A stretch of DNA of 64,000 nucleotides from Marinobacter sp. HL-58. GTDB lineage: Bacteria > Pseudomonadota > Gammaproteobacteria > Pseudomonadales > Oleiphilaceae. The stretch is from positions 248,001-312,000 of the forward strand of contig NZ_LIHP01000004.1 of the NCBI RefSeq assembly GCF_001314605.1, written 5' to 3'. Position 1 is the stretch's first letter. Each line of letters begins with the position of its first letter. The notes under the pieces were generated by a model. That model made no database searches. It was not told the DNA's origin and saw only the letters and a program-made list of their open reading frames with translations. A program made the position numbers and the translations under genes. This document shows positions 37,085 through 47,605 of this stretch, piece by piece.

Positions 37085-38350
37085 ATGCACACGGCCCAGC
37101 GTTTCGTCAGTCGCCTTACTCGCCAAACTCTCGCGCTGGTGCTCGCCGGCGGCCGGGGTTCCCGCCTTCATGATCTCACCAATTGGCGAGCCAAACCGGC
37201 GGTTCCTTTTGGTGGAAAGTTTCGAATTATCGATTTTCCACTCTCAAATTGTATTAACTCGGGTATAGGCAGGGTAGGTGTGATTACCCAGTACAAATCC
37301 CACTCCCTGATCCGCCATATCCAGAGAGGGTGGGGTTTCCTGCGCGGGGAAATGGATGAGTTCGTCGAATTGTTGCCAGCACAGCAACGGATTGAAACAT
37401 CCTGGTATGAGGGAACAGCAGATGCTGTTTTGCAGAATCTGGACATCATTCGCAGCCACAATCCAGAATATGTTCTGATTCTCGCCGGTGACCATATCTA
37501 CAAGATGGACTACGGCACAATGTTGGCTGCCCATGTCGAGAATGATGCTGAAATCACCGTTGGTTGTATCGAAGTACCCATTGACGAAGCCTCGGCATTC
37601 GGGGTTATGTCGGTAGACGATGAGCTAAGAGTTACTGAATTTGTTGAGAAACCGGAGCAACCCAAGCCTATGCCTGGCCAGCCGGGCAAGGCGCTGGCAT
37701 CCATGGGTATCTACGTGTTCAGCACCCGGGTATTGTTCGATGAGTTGATGCGTGATCATCAGATGGAAGGGGACACCTCCCATGATTTCGGCAAGGATAT
37801 TATCCCGTCGGTCATCAAACGCCTGCGGGTAATAGCTTTTCCGTTCCGGGATCCGGTTCAGAACAAACCTGCCTACTGGCGTGATGTGGGCACTATCGAT
37901 GCACTCTGGCAGGCAAACCTGGAACTTATTGGCATCAGTCCGGAATTGAATCTGTACGATGCTGACTGGCCGATCTGGACCTATCAGGAGCAGTTGCCGC
38001 CGGCGAAGTTCATATTTGATGACGAGAACCGCAGGGGGACGGCGGTGGACTCAATGGTGGCAGGGGGCTGTATTGTGTCCGGCGCCGTGGTCAAACATTC
38101 CCTTTTATTCTCGCAGGTTAAAGTTCATTCCTACAGTGATATATCAGACTCGGTCATCTATCCGGATGTAGAGATTGGCCGCCACTGCCACATACGCAAT
38201 GCCCTGATTGATCGCGGCTGCCGCATTCCGGAAGGCTCACGTATCGGTTTTGATGAAACCGAAGACCGCAAGCGGTTCCATGTTTCACCCAGGGGTATTG
38301 TGCTCATTACGCCCGAGATGCTCGGGCAGGACTACCCCCATGGTCTCTGA
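37085..38350 (+). CDS. glgC: Glucose-1-phosphate adenylyltransferase
   Basis: The 421-residue enzyme makes ADP-glucose, the donor for GlgA. It shows the N-terminal nucleotide loop [15 protein letters not shown], the substrate site [19 protein letters not shown] and FVEKPEQP, plus a C-terminal left-handed beta-helix ([20 protein letters not shown]). The family is allosterically controlled by glycolytic intermediates. It heads the rightward operon, and its end overlaps the GH57 gene by 11 bases. Confidence 0.96.
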   Translation: MHTAQRFVSRLTRQTLALVLAGGRGSRLHDLTNWRAKPAVPFGGKFRIIDFPLSNCINSGIGRVGVITQYKSHSLIRHIQRGWGFLRGEMDEFVELLPAQQRIETSWYEGTADAVLQNLDIIRSHNPEYVLILAGDHIYKMDYGTMLAAHVENDAEITVGCIEVPIDEASAFGVMSVDDELRVTEFVEKPEQPKPMPGQPGKALASMGIYVFSTRVLFDELMRDHQMEGDTSHDFGKDIIPSVIKRLRVIAFPFRDPVQNKPAYWRDVGTIDALWQANLELIGISPELNLYDADWPIWTYQEQLPPAKFIFDDENRRGTAVDSMVAGGCIVSGAVVKHSLLFSQVKVHSYSDISDSVIYPDVEIGRHCHIRNALIDRGCRIPEGSRIGFDETEDRKRFHVSPRGIVLITPEMLGQDYPHGL

Positions 38351-40067
38351 AACCAAAACCCCGGTGGTGCTTTGCTGGCATATGCACCAGCCCTCGTACC
38401 AGGACATGCGTACAGGCCAGTTCCTGTTTCCCTGGGTGTATCTGCACACCATCAAGGATTACAGCGACATGGCTGCTCACCTTGAAAAAGAGCCCCAGGC
38501 GAGGGCTGTGGTCAACTTTGCTCCGATTCTTCTGGAACAGATCGAAACCTACCTGGTCCAGATTGAACGATGGCGCCATGGTGCAGGCGAAATCGGTGAC
38601 CCCCTGCTGGCAGCACTGGTCGCACAGGAAATGCCGGACACCGGCACTCCGGCCTTTCTCGGTCTGATGGAAAAAGCCCTGCGGGCCAACCCGGAACGCA
38701 TCATCAGGCGCTATCCCGCCTACGCCAGACTGGCCGAGCTTGCCGAGGTCTACCGCCAGAAACCCGAGTTGCAGCGCTATATTTCCAGCCGATTCCTGTC
38801 GGATCTTCTGGTCTGGTATCACCTCGGCTGGATGGGGGAAACCATACGGCACGAGAACCATTGCATCCAGGCGCTTCAGGAAAAGGGACAGCATTTTACC
38901 CCTGACGACCGCAAGGCGTTGCTGGATGTGATTTTTGATGTGCTTTCCGGTATCGGCCCCAGGTACCGGCATCTGGCCCGGAATGGGCAGGTGGAGCTAT
39001 CCGTCAGCCCCTACAGCCACGCCATGCTGCCGCTGTTGCTGGATCTCGGGTCTGCTCGCGAGGCCATGCCGGACATTCCCCTGCCTGTTTGCCGCCAATA
39101 TCCCGGTGGCGAGGACAGGGCCGGCTGGCAACTGCAGCAGGCGAAATCCGTATTCCAGCGCTTTTTTGGTATTGAACCGACTGGGTGCTGGGCCTCGGAG
39201 GGCGGCCTCAGCCAGTCCACCCTGGCAATACTGGGTGAACACGGGTTCCGCTGGACGGCCAGCGGGGACTCGGTGATTCACAACAGCCTGAATCTTGCCC
39301 GGGAAGGCAACGCCAACCTGCCGGATTCAGGCGTTCATCAACCCTACAGTTTTGGCGAATCCGATATAACGGTGTTTTTCCGGGATGACGGGCTTTCCGA
39401 CCTTATCGGTTTCACCTATGCCGACTGGCATGCGGTGGATGCCGTCGGTGATCTGGTTCATCACATGGAGAACATCGCGACGCAGGCCCAAGGCAAGGCG
39501 CACCCGGTGATTTCTGTGATTATGGATGGTGAAAATGCCTGGGAATACTATCCGGAAAACGGTTTTCATTTTCTCGACGAGCTGTATCGGGTGCTGGCGC
39601 ACCATCCGCGGCTGAAACTCACAACCTACAGCGATCTGGTGGCAGAACCGGTTGCAGAGCAGATCAACCTGCCGCACCTGGTGGCCGGCAGCTGGATCTA
39701 TGGCACTTTCTCCACCTGGATCGGCGACCCGGATAAGAACCGCGCCTGGGATCTTCTTTGTGAGGCAAAAACCCATTACGACCGGGTGATGGACAATGGC
39801 AGCCTGAGTTCCGAGCAAAAGGAGTCCGCCAGGCACCAGCTCGCTATCTGCGAAGGTTCGGACTGGTTCTGGTGGTTCGGGGATTACAACCCGGCCCAGA
39901 TCGTCAGTGACTTTGAGCACCTTTACCGGCGCCACCTTGTCAATCTGTATGAGCTGATCGGCTATCCGGCACCACCGTCGGTATTCCAGCAACTGAGCCA
40001 GGGCAGCGGCGAACCGGCCCGGGGCGGCACCATGCGGCCCGGACATGAAGCGGATCAACCGGCATGA
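38340..40067 (+). CDS. Glycoside hydrolase family 57 protein (alpha-amylase/glucanotransferase-like)
   Basis: The 575-residue enzyme opens with [14 protein letters not shown], the N-terminal GH57 motif. The nucleophile Glu is in [13 protein letters not shown], and the acid/base Asp in [18 protein letters not shown]57 enzymes are retaining alpha-glucan hydrolases or transferases, here within a glycogen locus. ATG 38340 lies 11 bases before the glgC stop and replaces an upstream in-frame start inside glgC. The gene ends in an ATGA overlap with malQ. Confidence 0.9.
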   Translation: MVSETKTPVVLCWHMHQPSYQDMRTGQFLFPWVYLHTIKDYSDMAAHLEKEPQARAVVNFAPILLEQIETYLVQIERWRHGAGEIGDPLLAALVAQEMPDTGTPAFLGLMEKALRANPERIIRRYPAYARLAELAEVYRQKPELQRYISSRFLSDLLVWYHLGWMGETIRHENHCIQALQEKGQHFTPDDRKALLDVIFDVLSGIGPRYRHLARNGQVELSVSPYSHAMLPLLLDLGSAREAMPDIPLPVCRQYPGGEDRAGWQLQQAKSVFQRFFGIEPTGCWASEGGLSQSTLAILGEHGFRWTASGDSVIHNSLNLAREGNANLPDSGVHQPYSFGESDITVFFRDDGLSDLIGFTYADWHAVDAVGDLVHHMENIATQAQGKAHPVISVIMDGENAWEYYPENGFHFLDELYRVLAHHPRLKLTTYSDLVAEPVAEQINLPHLVAGSWIYGTFSTWIGDPDKNRAWDLLCEAKTHYDRVMDNGSLSSEQKESARHQLAICEGSDWFWWFGDYNPAQIVSDFEHLYRRHLVNLYELIGYPAPPSVFQQLSQGSGEPARGGTMRPGHEADQPA

Positions 40068-41551
40068 TGTCGAGCAGCAACGACGATCTGTTCAACACGC
40101 GCCGGGCAGGGGTGCTGTTGCATCCGACCTGCCTGCCAGGCTCCTGGGGTGTCATCGGTGCTGAAGCACGGCAGTTTGTCGACTTCCTGGCCGCCAGTGG
40201 TATCAGCATCTGGCAGACGTTACCGATCGGTCCAACCCACCGTGATCTTTCTCCTTATCAGTCGTTGAGTGCCCACGCCGGTAACCCGGACTTTATAGAC
40301 CTGGCTGAACTGGTCCAGGCCGGTTTGTTGGACGAGGGGGAGCTTTCCCGGCCGACAGCCGAACTGCGCCAGGCGCTATTGACTCTGGCGGCACAGCGGT
40401 TCTTCTCTAATGAAAGGGAGAGCCCGCCTGGCCTTGACCAGAGTGGATTCGAGCGCTTCAGGGCGGCCAATGATTACTGGCTTGATGATTTCTGCCTGTT
40501 CTGTGCGATCCGGGAGGTTCAGGAGTCTCCGGGCTGGCTGGAATGGCCGGAGTCCTTGCGGGATCGGGAAAGTAACGCGCTGCAGGCATTCATCAATGAG
40601 AACCAGCCCCGGCTGGCGCGGATCCGCTTCGAGCAGTTTCTGTTCAATCATCAATGGCAGGCGCTGCGGGACTATGCCCGAACAAAAGGCATTCTGCTGT
40701 TTGGGGACATCCCCATTTTCGTTGCCCACGACAGCGCCGATGTCTGGGCCAACCGGCACCTGTTCAAGCTGGACCAGCGAGGTGAGCCGACGGTGGTTGC
40801 CGGAGTGCCACCGGATTATTTCTCACCGGACGGCCAGCACTGGGGCAACCCGCTTTATGACTGGCAGGCCATGGCAGCGGATGGTTATCAGTGGTGGCTG
40901 GAACGGCTGGAAAGCCAGCGCCACCTTTTCGACCTGATTCGAATTGATCACTTCCGTGGGCTGCAGGCCTACTGGGAAATCCCGGCCGAATCACCGGAGC
41001 CACGATACGGCTACTGGGTTCCGGGCCCGGGAGATGATTTTCTTGCAACCTGCTTCAAGCGATTTCCGGAACTGCCCCTGGTAGCGGAAAACCTGGGCAT
41101 GATCAGCGAGGATGTGGAGGAGCTCCGCAAGCGCTTCCGGCTGCCAGGTATGACGGTTATGCAATTCGGATTTGACGGCAGCCCGGACAATCCCCACCTG
41201 CTGCATAATCATCATGCCGGGGATCTCGTGTACACGGGAACCCACGACAACGACACCACCCTTGGCTGGTACCAGAGCCTGGACGAGCCTACACGTCGCT
41301 ATGTAAATGACTATCTGGCCTGCGCCGCCGAGGACATGCCCTGGCCGGTCATCGAGGCAGCATTCCGCTCTGTATGCTCCCTGGCTATCGTTCCCATGCA
41401 GGATTACATCGGGCTGGGTACCGAGGCACGGTTCAATACTCCGGGCACCGTAACAAACAACTGGATCTGGCAACTGGACCGGAATTTATGCACTGAACAA
41501 CTGTCCAAAAGGATCGCTGAGTCCGTTCAGAAATATGGGCGCCTGCCATAA
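40064..41551 (+). CDS. malQ: 4-alpha-glucanotransferase (GH77)
   Basis: The 495-residue enzyme transfers maltooligosaccharide chains and helps remodel glycogen breakdown products. Motifs: LHPTCLPGSWGVIG and LPIGPTHRDLSPYQSLSA at the N-terminus, the catalytic DLIRIDHFRGLQAYW (nucleophile Asp), LVAENLGMISEDV (acid Glu) and YTGTHDNDTTLGWY. The start overlaps the GH57 stop; a second ATG lies one codon later. An inverted repeat cluster follows the stop. Confidence 0.95.
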   Translation: MMSSSNDDLFNTRRAGVLLHPTCLPGSWGVIGAEARQFVDFLAASGISIWQTLPIGPTHRDLSPYQSLSAHAGNPDFIDLAELVQAGLLDEGELSRPTAELRQALLTLAAQRFFSNERESPPGLDQSGFERFRAANDYWLDDFCLFCAIREVQESPGWLEWPESLRDRESNALQAFINENQPRLARIRFEQFLFNHQWQALRDYARTKGILLFGDIPIFVAHDSADVWANRHLFKLDQRGEPTVVAGVPPDYFSPDGQHWGNPLYDWQAMAADGYQWWLERLESQRHLFDLIRIDHFRGLQAYWEIPAESPEPRYGYWVPGPGDDFLATCFKRFPELPLVAENLGMISEDVEELRKRFRLPGMTVMQFGFDGSPDNPHLLHNHHAGDLVYTGTHDNDTTLGWYQSLDEPTRRYVNDYLACAAEDMPWPVIEAAFRSVCSLAIVPMQDYIGLGTEARFNTPGTVTNNWIWQLDRNLCTEQLSKRIAESVQKYGRLP

Positions 41552-41597
41552 CACAATGACTGATCGCAATTTGATCAACGTCAAATTGATGCGCCCA
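41537..41597. other. Nested inverted repeats after malQ
   Basis: An outer pair TGGGCGC (41537-41543) and GCGCCCA (41591-41597) encloses a perfect inner pair CAATTTGA (41567-41574) and TCAAATTG (41581-41588). The outer left arm is in the last malQ codons. The RNA could fold into a long interrupted stem between malQ and pilZ and act as an attenuator or processing signal. It lacks a terminal T-run. Confidence 0.4.
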
Positions 41598-41663
41598 ACA
41601 GTGAGCTATAAAACAGTAGCAGTAGCAACGAATGGCATTCATGACGAGTCAGGGGGGAGAGTA

Positions 41664-42023
41664 ATGGAACACAGACTCAGTAAACGCGTACAGGGAAAGC
41701 TCGGTCTGTTTGTGTACAAGCGTGGAATGCCCGTGGCAACCGGCCAGATCCGGGATGCATCCAAGCGGGGGCTTTTTATTTCGACCGACTACACAGATGT
41801 GCAGCTAAACCAGACACTGGAGCTTGAATTCCGTTTTCCTGACAATCAGGAGAAACAGTTCAGGCGACTGAAGGCACACGTTGTTCGCAAATCGGACAAA
41901 GGCCTTGGCGTCGATTTTGAGGGGGTTGAAAACGACGGTTTCACGATTTCATCACTTGTCCAGTGGCTGAAAAAACATCATGTGCCGATGAACTATTTTC
42001 CTGTTCGCCGGCAAGCCTATTAA
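41664..42023 (+). CDS. PilZ domain protein
   Basis: The 119-residue product is a near-complete PilZ domain: RVQGKLGLFVYKRG with basic residues at the N-terminus, then GQIRDASKRGLFIS (the DxSxxG-type motif) and VVRKSDKGLGVDFEGVEND. PilZ domains bind cyclic di-GMP. ATG 41664 follows AGGGGGGAGAG; an upstream start at 41535 would overlap malQ and is rejected. Its place inside the alpha-glucan operon suggests c-di-GMP input to glycogen metabolism, which is inference. Confidence 0.82.
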   Translation: MEHRLSKRVQGKLGLFVYKRGMPVATGQIRDASKRGLFISTDYTDVQLNQTLELEFRFPDNQEKQFRRLKAHVVRKSDKGLGVDFEGVENDGFTISSLVQWLKKHHVPMNYFPVRRQAY

Positions 42024-42041
42024 ATCTCACGGAGGATTCCC

Positions 42042-42812
42042 ATGGCACGACTCAAAGGCAAGGTGGCCGTTGTTACCGGTGGCTCGGTAGGCATCGGGGC
42101 TGCAATCGCAACCCGAATGGCGGAAGAGGCCGCTGCTGTAGCCATCCTTGATTGCCAGGATCAGGAAGGCAAGGCGCTTGCCACTCAACTGACCGATCGC
42201 GGCCTGAAGGCAGGTTACTGGCATTGCGATGTCAGCAAGGAACAGGAGGTCAAACAGGTTCTGGACAAGGTTGCCGAAACCTTCGGCAGCCTGACGGTGA
42301 TGGTCAATAATGCCGGTATCGCAGGTGCGAACAAGCCTACTCACGAACTGACCGAGGAAGAATGGGACCTTGTGCAGAATGTGAACGTGAAGGGGGTTTT
42401 CTTCTGCACCAAACACGCGATACCGCACATGAAGAAAGCGGGCGTGGGTAGCATTATTAACCTGTCATCCATTTACGGGCTGGTGAGCGCCCCGGACATT
42501 CCTCCTTACCACGCATCCAAGGGTGCCGTGCGGCTGATGACGAAAACCGATGCCCTGCTGTACGCGAAGGAGAATATCCGCGCCAATTCCATCCACCCCG
42601 GGTTTATCTGGACACCACTGGTTGAAGCTCACCTGAAGACCACTGGCCAGGATCCGGAAGAAGCGAGAAAAGCCACAGATGCGCTTCACCCGGTAGGCCA
42701 TATGGGTGAACCGGACGATATTGCCTGGGGTGCGGTCTATCTGGCTTCGGACGAATCAAAATTCGTGACCGGCAGCGAGCTGGTCATTGATGGGGGTTAC
42801 ACAGCCCATTGA
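42042..42812 (+). CDS. Short-chain dehydrogenase/reductase
   Basis: The 256-residue SDR shows the cofactor motif TGGSVGIG, NNAG, and the catalytic set Ser in NLSSIYG, Tyr and Lys in YHASKGA. An Asp (ILDCQDQEG) after beta-strand 2 favours NAD over NADP. It resembles glucose 1-dehydrogenase and cyclopentanol dehydrogenase-like SDRs. It lies 18 bases after pilZ and 24 before the second phosphorylase, so it is probably co-transcribed. The substrate is unknown. Confidence 0.88.
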   Translation: MARLKGKVAVVTGGSVGIGAAIATRMAEEAAAVAILDCQDQEGKALATQLTDRGLKAGYWHCDVSKEQEVKQVLDKVAETFGSLTVMVNNAGIAGANKPTHELTEEEWDLVQNVNVKGVFFCTKHAIPHMKKAGVGSIINLSSIYGLVSAPDIPPYHASKGAVRLMTKTDALLYAKENIRANSIHPGFIWTPLVEAHLKTTGQDPEEARKATDALHPVGHMGEPDDIAWGAVYLASDESKFVTGSELVIDGGYTAH

Positions 42813-42836
42813 CCCTGACCTGACCGGAGCTTCAAC

Positions 42837-45365
42837 TTGACCCTGGCAGCCTATACTCCGCGGTCCTTGCCCGAGCCCCTTAAAGACCTGTTCACACTGG
42901 CGCTGGATCTGCGGTGGACCTGGCACCATGGCAGCGATGAACTCTGGCGTGCCCTGGATGAAGATACCTGGACCGCAACCCGCAATGCCTGGCTGGTTCT
43001 GAACAGCGTATCCGGCGACAGGCTGGCTGAACTGGCGGAAGACCCCGCCTTTCAGAAGCGATACCAGGAACAGGTGGCGGCCCACAATCAGTTTGTGCAA
43101 GCCAACACCTGGTACTTGGACGACTGCCCGGGCGACCTCGGGCAGGGAGTCGCCTATTTCTGCATGGAATACGGGCTCAGTGAATCCCTGCCGTTATACA
43201 GCGGTGGATTGGGTGTTCTGGCGGGTGACTATCTCAAGGCAGCCAGCGACCTTGGTGTCCCGGTGACTGCGGTTGGATTGCTCTACCAGCAGGGGTACTT
43301 CCGCCAGGCAATCAGTAATGACGGGGAACAGCTGGAGTTCTACCCCTACAACGACCCGACGATGCTTCCGGTTTCACCCCTCAGGGATGAAGACGGCGAA
43401 TGGGTGAGGGTGATCGTCCCGTTCCCGGGCCGGCCTGTGCGCCTGAGAGCCTGGGTGGCGCAGGTGGGCCGCTGCCAGCTCCTGCTGCTGGACAGCAATG
43501 ACCCGCGTAATGAACCCGGCGACCGGGGCATCACCAGCGAACTCTATACCGGTGATCCGGAGAAACGCCTGCAACAGGAAATGGTGCTGGGGATCGGCGG
43601 CTGGCGCCTTTTACATCAACTGGGTATTGAGCCAGCGGTGTGCCACCTCAACGAAGGTCATTGCGCGCTGGCGCTGATCGAAAGGGCGTTGTGCTGGCAG
43701 GACCAGCACAATACTGACTTTCAGACAGCCCGAGCCGCTACTCGGGCGACCAACCTGTTTACCACACACACCTCCGTTGCATCCGGCTTCGACCACTTCT
43801 CAAGGCCATTATTGCAGCTTTACCTGGCATCCTGGCTTGAAGCCCGTAACCTTACCGTCGAAGAACTGGTAAAGCTCGGCAGTCAGAGCGCCACGGGGGA
43901 ATCCCGAACAGACGACCCACACCTGAATATGGCGTTTCTGGCATTGAATATGAGTGGCAGGATGAATGGGGTCAGCCGGATTCATCAGAAGGTTTCACAG
44001 AAAATCTTCCAGCCGTTCTTCGCTCGTTGGCCAGCCGAGGATATTCCTGCTGAATACGTCACCAATGGTGTGCACACCCCAAGCTGGGATTCCCCGGAAT
44101 CCGATGCCATCTGGACAAAAGCCTGTGGCAAGGATCGCTGGCGACGCCCGCTACAGACTTCATGCCCGATGTCCGGAATATCGGATGAAGATGTGTGGGA
44201 AATGCGCCGCTTGCAACGCAGCCGGCTGGTTGGTTACCTGCGCCATCGTCTTGCCAGCCAGCATTGTGACCAGCACCCGGGAAACAACCACGCCGCGGCC
44301 TGTGGATTGCTGCTGGACAATGAAACCCTGACCCTCGGGTTTGCCAGGCGTTTCACGGACTACAAACGGCCGGATCTGCTGCTGAACGACCAGGAACGGC
44401 TTCTGGCACTGCTGGCAAGCCGGGACCGGCCCTTGCAGATAGTGCTGGCTGGCAAGGCCCACCCCCATGACCAACGTGGCAAGGAGATTATCCGGCGATG
44501 GAAAAGCTTCTGCCGCCGACCGGATGTGGAAGGCAAGGTCGTTTTTATTGAAGATTATGACCTGGGCGTGGCCAGCCAGTTAATCCAGGGTGTGGACGTA
44601 TGGCTGAACTGCCCGAGGCATCCCTGGGAGGCCTGCGGTACCAGTGGCATGAAAGTGCTGGTGAATGGAGGGCTGAACCTGTCCCAGCACGATGGCTGGT
44701 GGGCCGAAGCATGGAACGACGAGGTAGGCTGGGCCATTCGCCCTGACGCAACGTTCGAAGAGCTTGGCAGTACCCACGAGCACGACGAATCCGATGCCAG
44801 GGAACTTCTTGACCTGCTGGAGGGCGAAGTGATCCCCGCCTTCTATAGCGTGGACGATCAGGGGTTGCCACGGGCATGGCTGCAACGGATACGTGCCAGC
44901 ATGGATCAGCTGACGGCCTCCTTTTCGGCCAACCGGATGGTTCGGGAGTATGTGGAAGGATTTTACTTGCCCATGGTGGAACTGGGCAAACAACGCACCC
45001 CGGCGGCGGCAACAGAATTGGTGGCCGAGCACCAGGATATCATCCGGCACTGGCCAAGACTTCGCTTCAGCGCCTTCAGCGTCAGCGACTCCGGGGGCGA
45101 TCAGACCTACACAGTAGAGGTTTACCTGGATGGTGTCGCAGAGCAGCGAATTGCGGTGGAACTGGTGGCGGAAGCATCTGATTACGGGCCTCGAACGGTC
45201 ACCGTGATGACAATGAAGCATCCCCTTGCCGGATCAGCCCACAGTTATCTTTATGAATGCTCGGTACCGTCGCGCCCCGAAGGGCACTACACGCCGCGCC
45301 TGAGAGTAAAGGATGACCGCCTGACGCTGCCGCTGGAAAACCCCGCGGTGCAATGGCTGAGGTAG
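42837..45365 (+). CDS. Alpha-glucan phosphorylase (GT35), second copy
   Basis: The 842-residue phosphorylase starts with TTG 42837, seven bases after GGAG. It has YSGGLGVLAGDYLKAASDLG and the PLP lysine in CGTSGMKVLVNGGLNLS, followed by DGWWAEAWN. It diverges from the copy at 30964 in the N-terminal third and C-terminal tail, so the two may act on different chain lengths (inference). It ends the rightward alpha-glucan operon, four bases from the convergent trkH. Confidence 0.9.
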   Translation: MTLAAYTPRSLPEPLKDLFTLALDLRWTWHHGSDELWRALDEDTWTATRNAWLVLNSVSGDRLAELAEDPAFQKRYQEQVAAHNQFVQANTWYLDDCPGDLGQGVAYFCMEYGLSESLPLYSGGLGVLAGDYLKAASDLGVPVTAVGLLYQQGYFRQAISNDGEQLEFYPYNDPTMLPVSPLRDEDGEWVRVIVPFPGRPVRLRAWVAQVGRCQLLLLDSNDPRNEPGDRGITSELYTGDPEKRLQQEMVLGIGGWRLLHQLGIEPAVCHLNEGHCALALIERALCWQDQHNTDFQTARAATRATNLFTTHTSVASGFDHFSRPLLQLYLASWLEARNLTVEELVKLGSQSATGESRTDDPHLNMAFLALNMSGRMNGVSRIHQKVSQKIFQPFFARWPAEDIPAEYVTNGVHTPSWDSPESDAIWTKACGKDRWRRPLQTSCPMSGISDEDVWEMRRLQRSRLVGYLRHRLASQHCDQHPGNNHAAACGLLLDNETLTLGFARRFTDYKRPDLLLNDQERLLALLASRDRPLQIVLAGKAHPHDQRGKEIIRRWKSFCRRPDVEGKVVFIEDYDLGVASQLIQGVDVWLNCPRHPWEACGTSGMKVLVNGGLNLSQHDGWWAEAWNDEVGWAIRPDATFEELGSTHEHDESDARELLDLLEGEVIPAFYSVDDQGLPRAWLQRIRASMDQLTASFSANRMVREYVEGFYLPMVELGKQRTPAAATELVAEHQDIIRHWPRLRFSAFSVSDSGGDQTYTVEVYLDGVAEQRIAVELVAEASDYGPRTVTVMTMKHPLAGSAHSYLYECSVPSRPEGHYTPRLRVKDDRLTLPLENPAVQWLR

Positions 45366-45368
45366 GTA

Positions 45369-46847
45369 TCAGCTGCGCCAGAACGCCGGCGAAAGCACGA
45401 TCACCACGCTGAGAATCTCAAGACGCCCCATCAGCATGCCCACGGACAGGACCCACTTGGCAGCCTCGGGTAACGGCGCGAAGGTGCCGGCTGGGCCGAT
45501 GGTGTCACCAAGGGCAGGCCCCACGTTGGTAAGAACGGTCAGGGCTCCGGACAGGCTGGTAATAAAGTCCAGCTGCATCGCGGCCAGTGCAATCGTTATG
45601 AGCAGCAGGCACAACAGGAATATAAAGGTGTAAGCAATCATCGAGGAAATGATCTCGTCGCTAACCGCCCGGCCATTGTAGTTACGGGTAAACACGGCCC
45701 TGGGGTGCAACAGGCGCATCAACTGTTCCCGCAGGACGATCAGTGACAGCTGGAAGCGGAAAATTTTCATCCCACCCGCTGTTGAGCCCGAACATCCGCC
45801 AACAAACATCAGAAAGAAAAACAGTACGAATGCCAGGGGTCCCCAGGTGGAGTAGTCTTCTGACGCGTAGCCGGTTGTTGTGACCACTGAAGTCACGTTG
45901 AAAAGCGTTGAAACGTAACCGTCGATGGGGTCAAACCCGGATGGTGTCACGTACCAGCGATAAAGCGTCAGTAATGCAGGAATGACCAGCAAAATCAGCA
46001 AAAAAAGGCGAACCTGCTGGTCCCGGAACAACACCCCATGCTGGCCGTGCAGTTCCCGGACAAACAGGAAAAAAGGCAGACTGCCAATCATCATGAAGAA
46101 GGTTGCCTGGAGCAGGATCAGATTCGAGTCGAACTTGCCCATGGACATGTCAGAGGTAGAGAAGCCACCGGTGGCAATACTGGTGAGACCATGGTTGAAC
46201 GCGTCGAACAGACTCATTCCGGAAAAGGAGTAAGTCGTTACTGCAATGACGGTAAACCCGACGTAGACAAAGAGCAGGCCGCGGCTGAGGGTTTTCATTC
46301 GGGGCAACGCCTTGTCTGTCCATTCGGACGACTCCGTAGCGAATAGCCGCATGCCACCAACCCGCAGGAAAGGCATCACGGCGACGAACATGCCGATAAT
46401 CCCTATACCGCCAATCCACTGCAGTATTGAGCGCCAGAGCAGCAGATCCTGATCCATGGAATCAAGCCCGATAAGCACCGTAGCCCCGGTTGTGGTAATG
46501 CCGGAGGTGCCTTCGAAAAAGGCTTCTCCCAGGGTAAGGCCCAGGTCACTGAGGTAGAAAGGAAGCGAGGAGAGCAGGGCGATGATAAACCAGCTGGAAA
46601 CCGTCAACACAAACATGAAGCGAGGTTTCAGATCTCTCGCCTGGCGATAGGTTGTCAGTATCCCAAGAAGGCCGATTCCGAAACAGATCGCTGCCGACTC
46701 CGCAAACGCCATGGCGTTCGGCGCCTCGGAAGTCGCAAGCAAAAGCACAGGCAAGGTCATGAAAATACTCAGAAGTATAAACATGACGCTGATAATGAAG
46801 ATTACGGGACTCAGGTTTCTCAAAGGATGCTCAAGCCGGCTGAACAA
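45369..46847 (-). CDS. trkH: TrkH family potassium uptake protein
   Basis: The 492-residue membrane protein has the four pore repeats of TrkH/KtrB: SGITTTGATV, SIATGGFST, SVVTTTGYAS and TNVGPALGDT, each supplying a filter Gly. It imports K+ with a cytoplasmic TrkA-type subunit, which is not encoded nearby. The start is uncertain. The frame has no ATG near the expected N-terminus; TTG 46847 is used here, and the open frame continues upstream for some 26 codons. ATG 46784 is an alternative. Confidence 0.9.
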   Translation of the reverse strand: MFSRLEHPLRNLSPVIFIISVMFILLSIFMTLPVLLLATSEAPNAMAFAESAAICFGIGLLGILTTYRQARDLKPRFMFVLTVSSWFIIALLSSLPFYLSDLGLTLGEAFFEGTSGITTTGATVLIGLDSMDQDLLLWRSILQWIGGIGIIGMFVAVMPFLRVGGMRLFATESSEWTDKALPRMKTLSRGLLFVYVGFTVIAVTTYSFSGMSLFDAFNHGLTSIATGGFSTSDMSMGKFDSNLILLQATFFMMIGSLPFFLFVRELHGQHGVLFRDQQVRLFLLILLVIPALLTLYRWYVTPSGFDPIDGYVSTLFNVTSVVTTTGYASEDYSTWGPLAFVLFFFLMFVGGCSGSTAGGMKIFRFQLSLIVLREQLMRLLHPRAVFTRNYNGRAVSDEIISSMIAYTFIFLLCLLLITIALAAMQLDFITSLSGALTVLTNVGPALGDTIGPAGTFAPLPEAAKWVLSVGMLMGRLEILSVVIVLSPAFWRS

Positions 46848-47036
46848 AGAGATCGCGACAGAATACAGGCGGCATAGCGCTTTCGCAAGGTAGAACCCCA
46901 GAACTGTCAGGGTCTTACCGGTTAATTAAATCACTGTAAATTCCGCGTAAATGAGGATCCTGCCGCTGGTGTTTATCGTCAGCCTGATGCAACTTAAATT
47001 ATTGAGTGCGGATACACACCAAAAGGAGTATTGAGC

Positions 47037-47582
47037 ATGAAAAAGCCAATTGCACTGATGCTGGGCCTGGCCTCGGTTTCAGCCCTGGGTATCTCCCAGA
47101 CAGCTTCAGCGGATATCTACAAATCCGGCGGTGGCAGCCTGTACGCTGGCCTGAACTATAGTTTCATTGATATTGAAAATGGCCGTGACGAAGTGGATGT
47201 TGGCGCGCTTTCCGCCAAGGTAGGGGGGCTGGTATCGCCATTCTTCGGGGTAGAGGCCCGTGCCGGCTTCGGTGTGGATGACGACCGCATCGACGGTGTC
47301 GACTATTCCCTGGACAATTTCTTCGGGGGCTACGCCACCCTTAATCTGGCCAACGAATCCCCGGCAACGCCCTACCTGGTATTCGGCTTTACCCGTATCG
47401 AACTCGAGGCACAATCGGTGCTGGGCACAACAACCGAGGATGAAACCGACTTCTCATACGGCGCTGGCGTCAATGTCGATATCACTCCGGAGGTGGCTGG
47501 CAACCTGGAATACATGCGTTACTATGACAAGAACGGCGCCACCGTTGACGGCCTTGGGCTGGGGGTAACCTTCAGCTTCTGA
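47037..47582 (+). CDS. Small outer-membrane beta-barrel protein
   Basis: The 181-residue product has a signal peptide (KKPIALMLGLASVSALG, ending TASA) and alternating beta-strand sequence (SLYAGLNYSFIDIE, AGNLEYMRY), closing with a terminal Phe after VTFSF, the C-terminal pattern for BAM recognition. It is OmpA/OmpW-like in size (eight strands). ATG 47037 follows AAAAGGAGT. The function is unknown. A strong hairpin lies after the stop. Confidence 0.82.
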   Translation: MKKPIALMLGLASVSALGISQTASADIYKSGGGSLYAGLNYSFIDIENGRDEVDVGALSAKVGGLVSPFFGVEARAGFGVDDDRIDGVDYSLDNFFGGYATLNLANESPATPYLVFGFTRIELEAQSVLGTTTEDETDFSYGAGVNVDITPEVAGNLEYMRYYDKNGATVDGLGLGVTFSF

Positions 47583-47605
47583 TCCGGATGATTCCGGGCC
47601 TGGTT

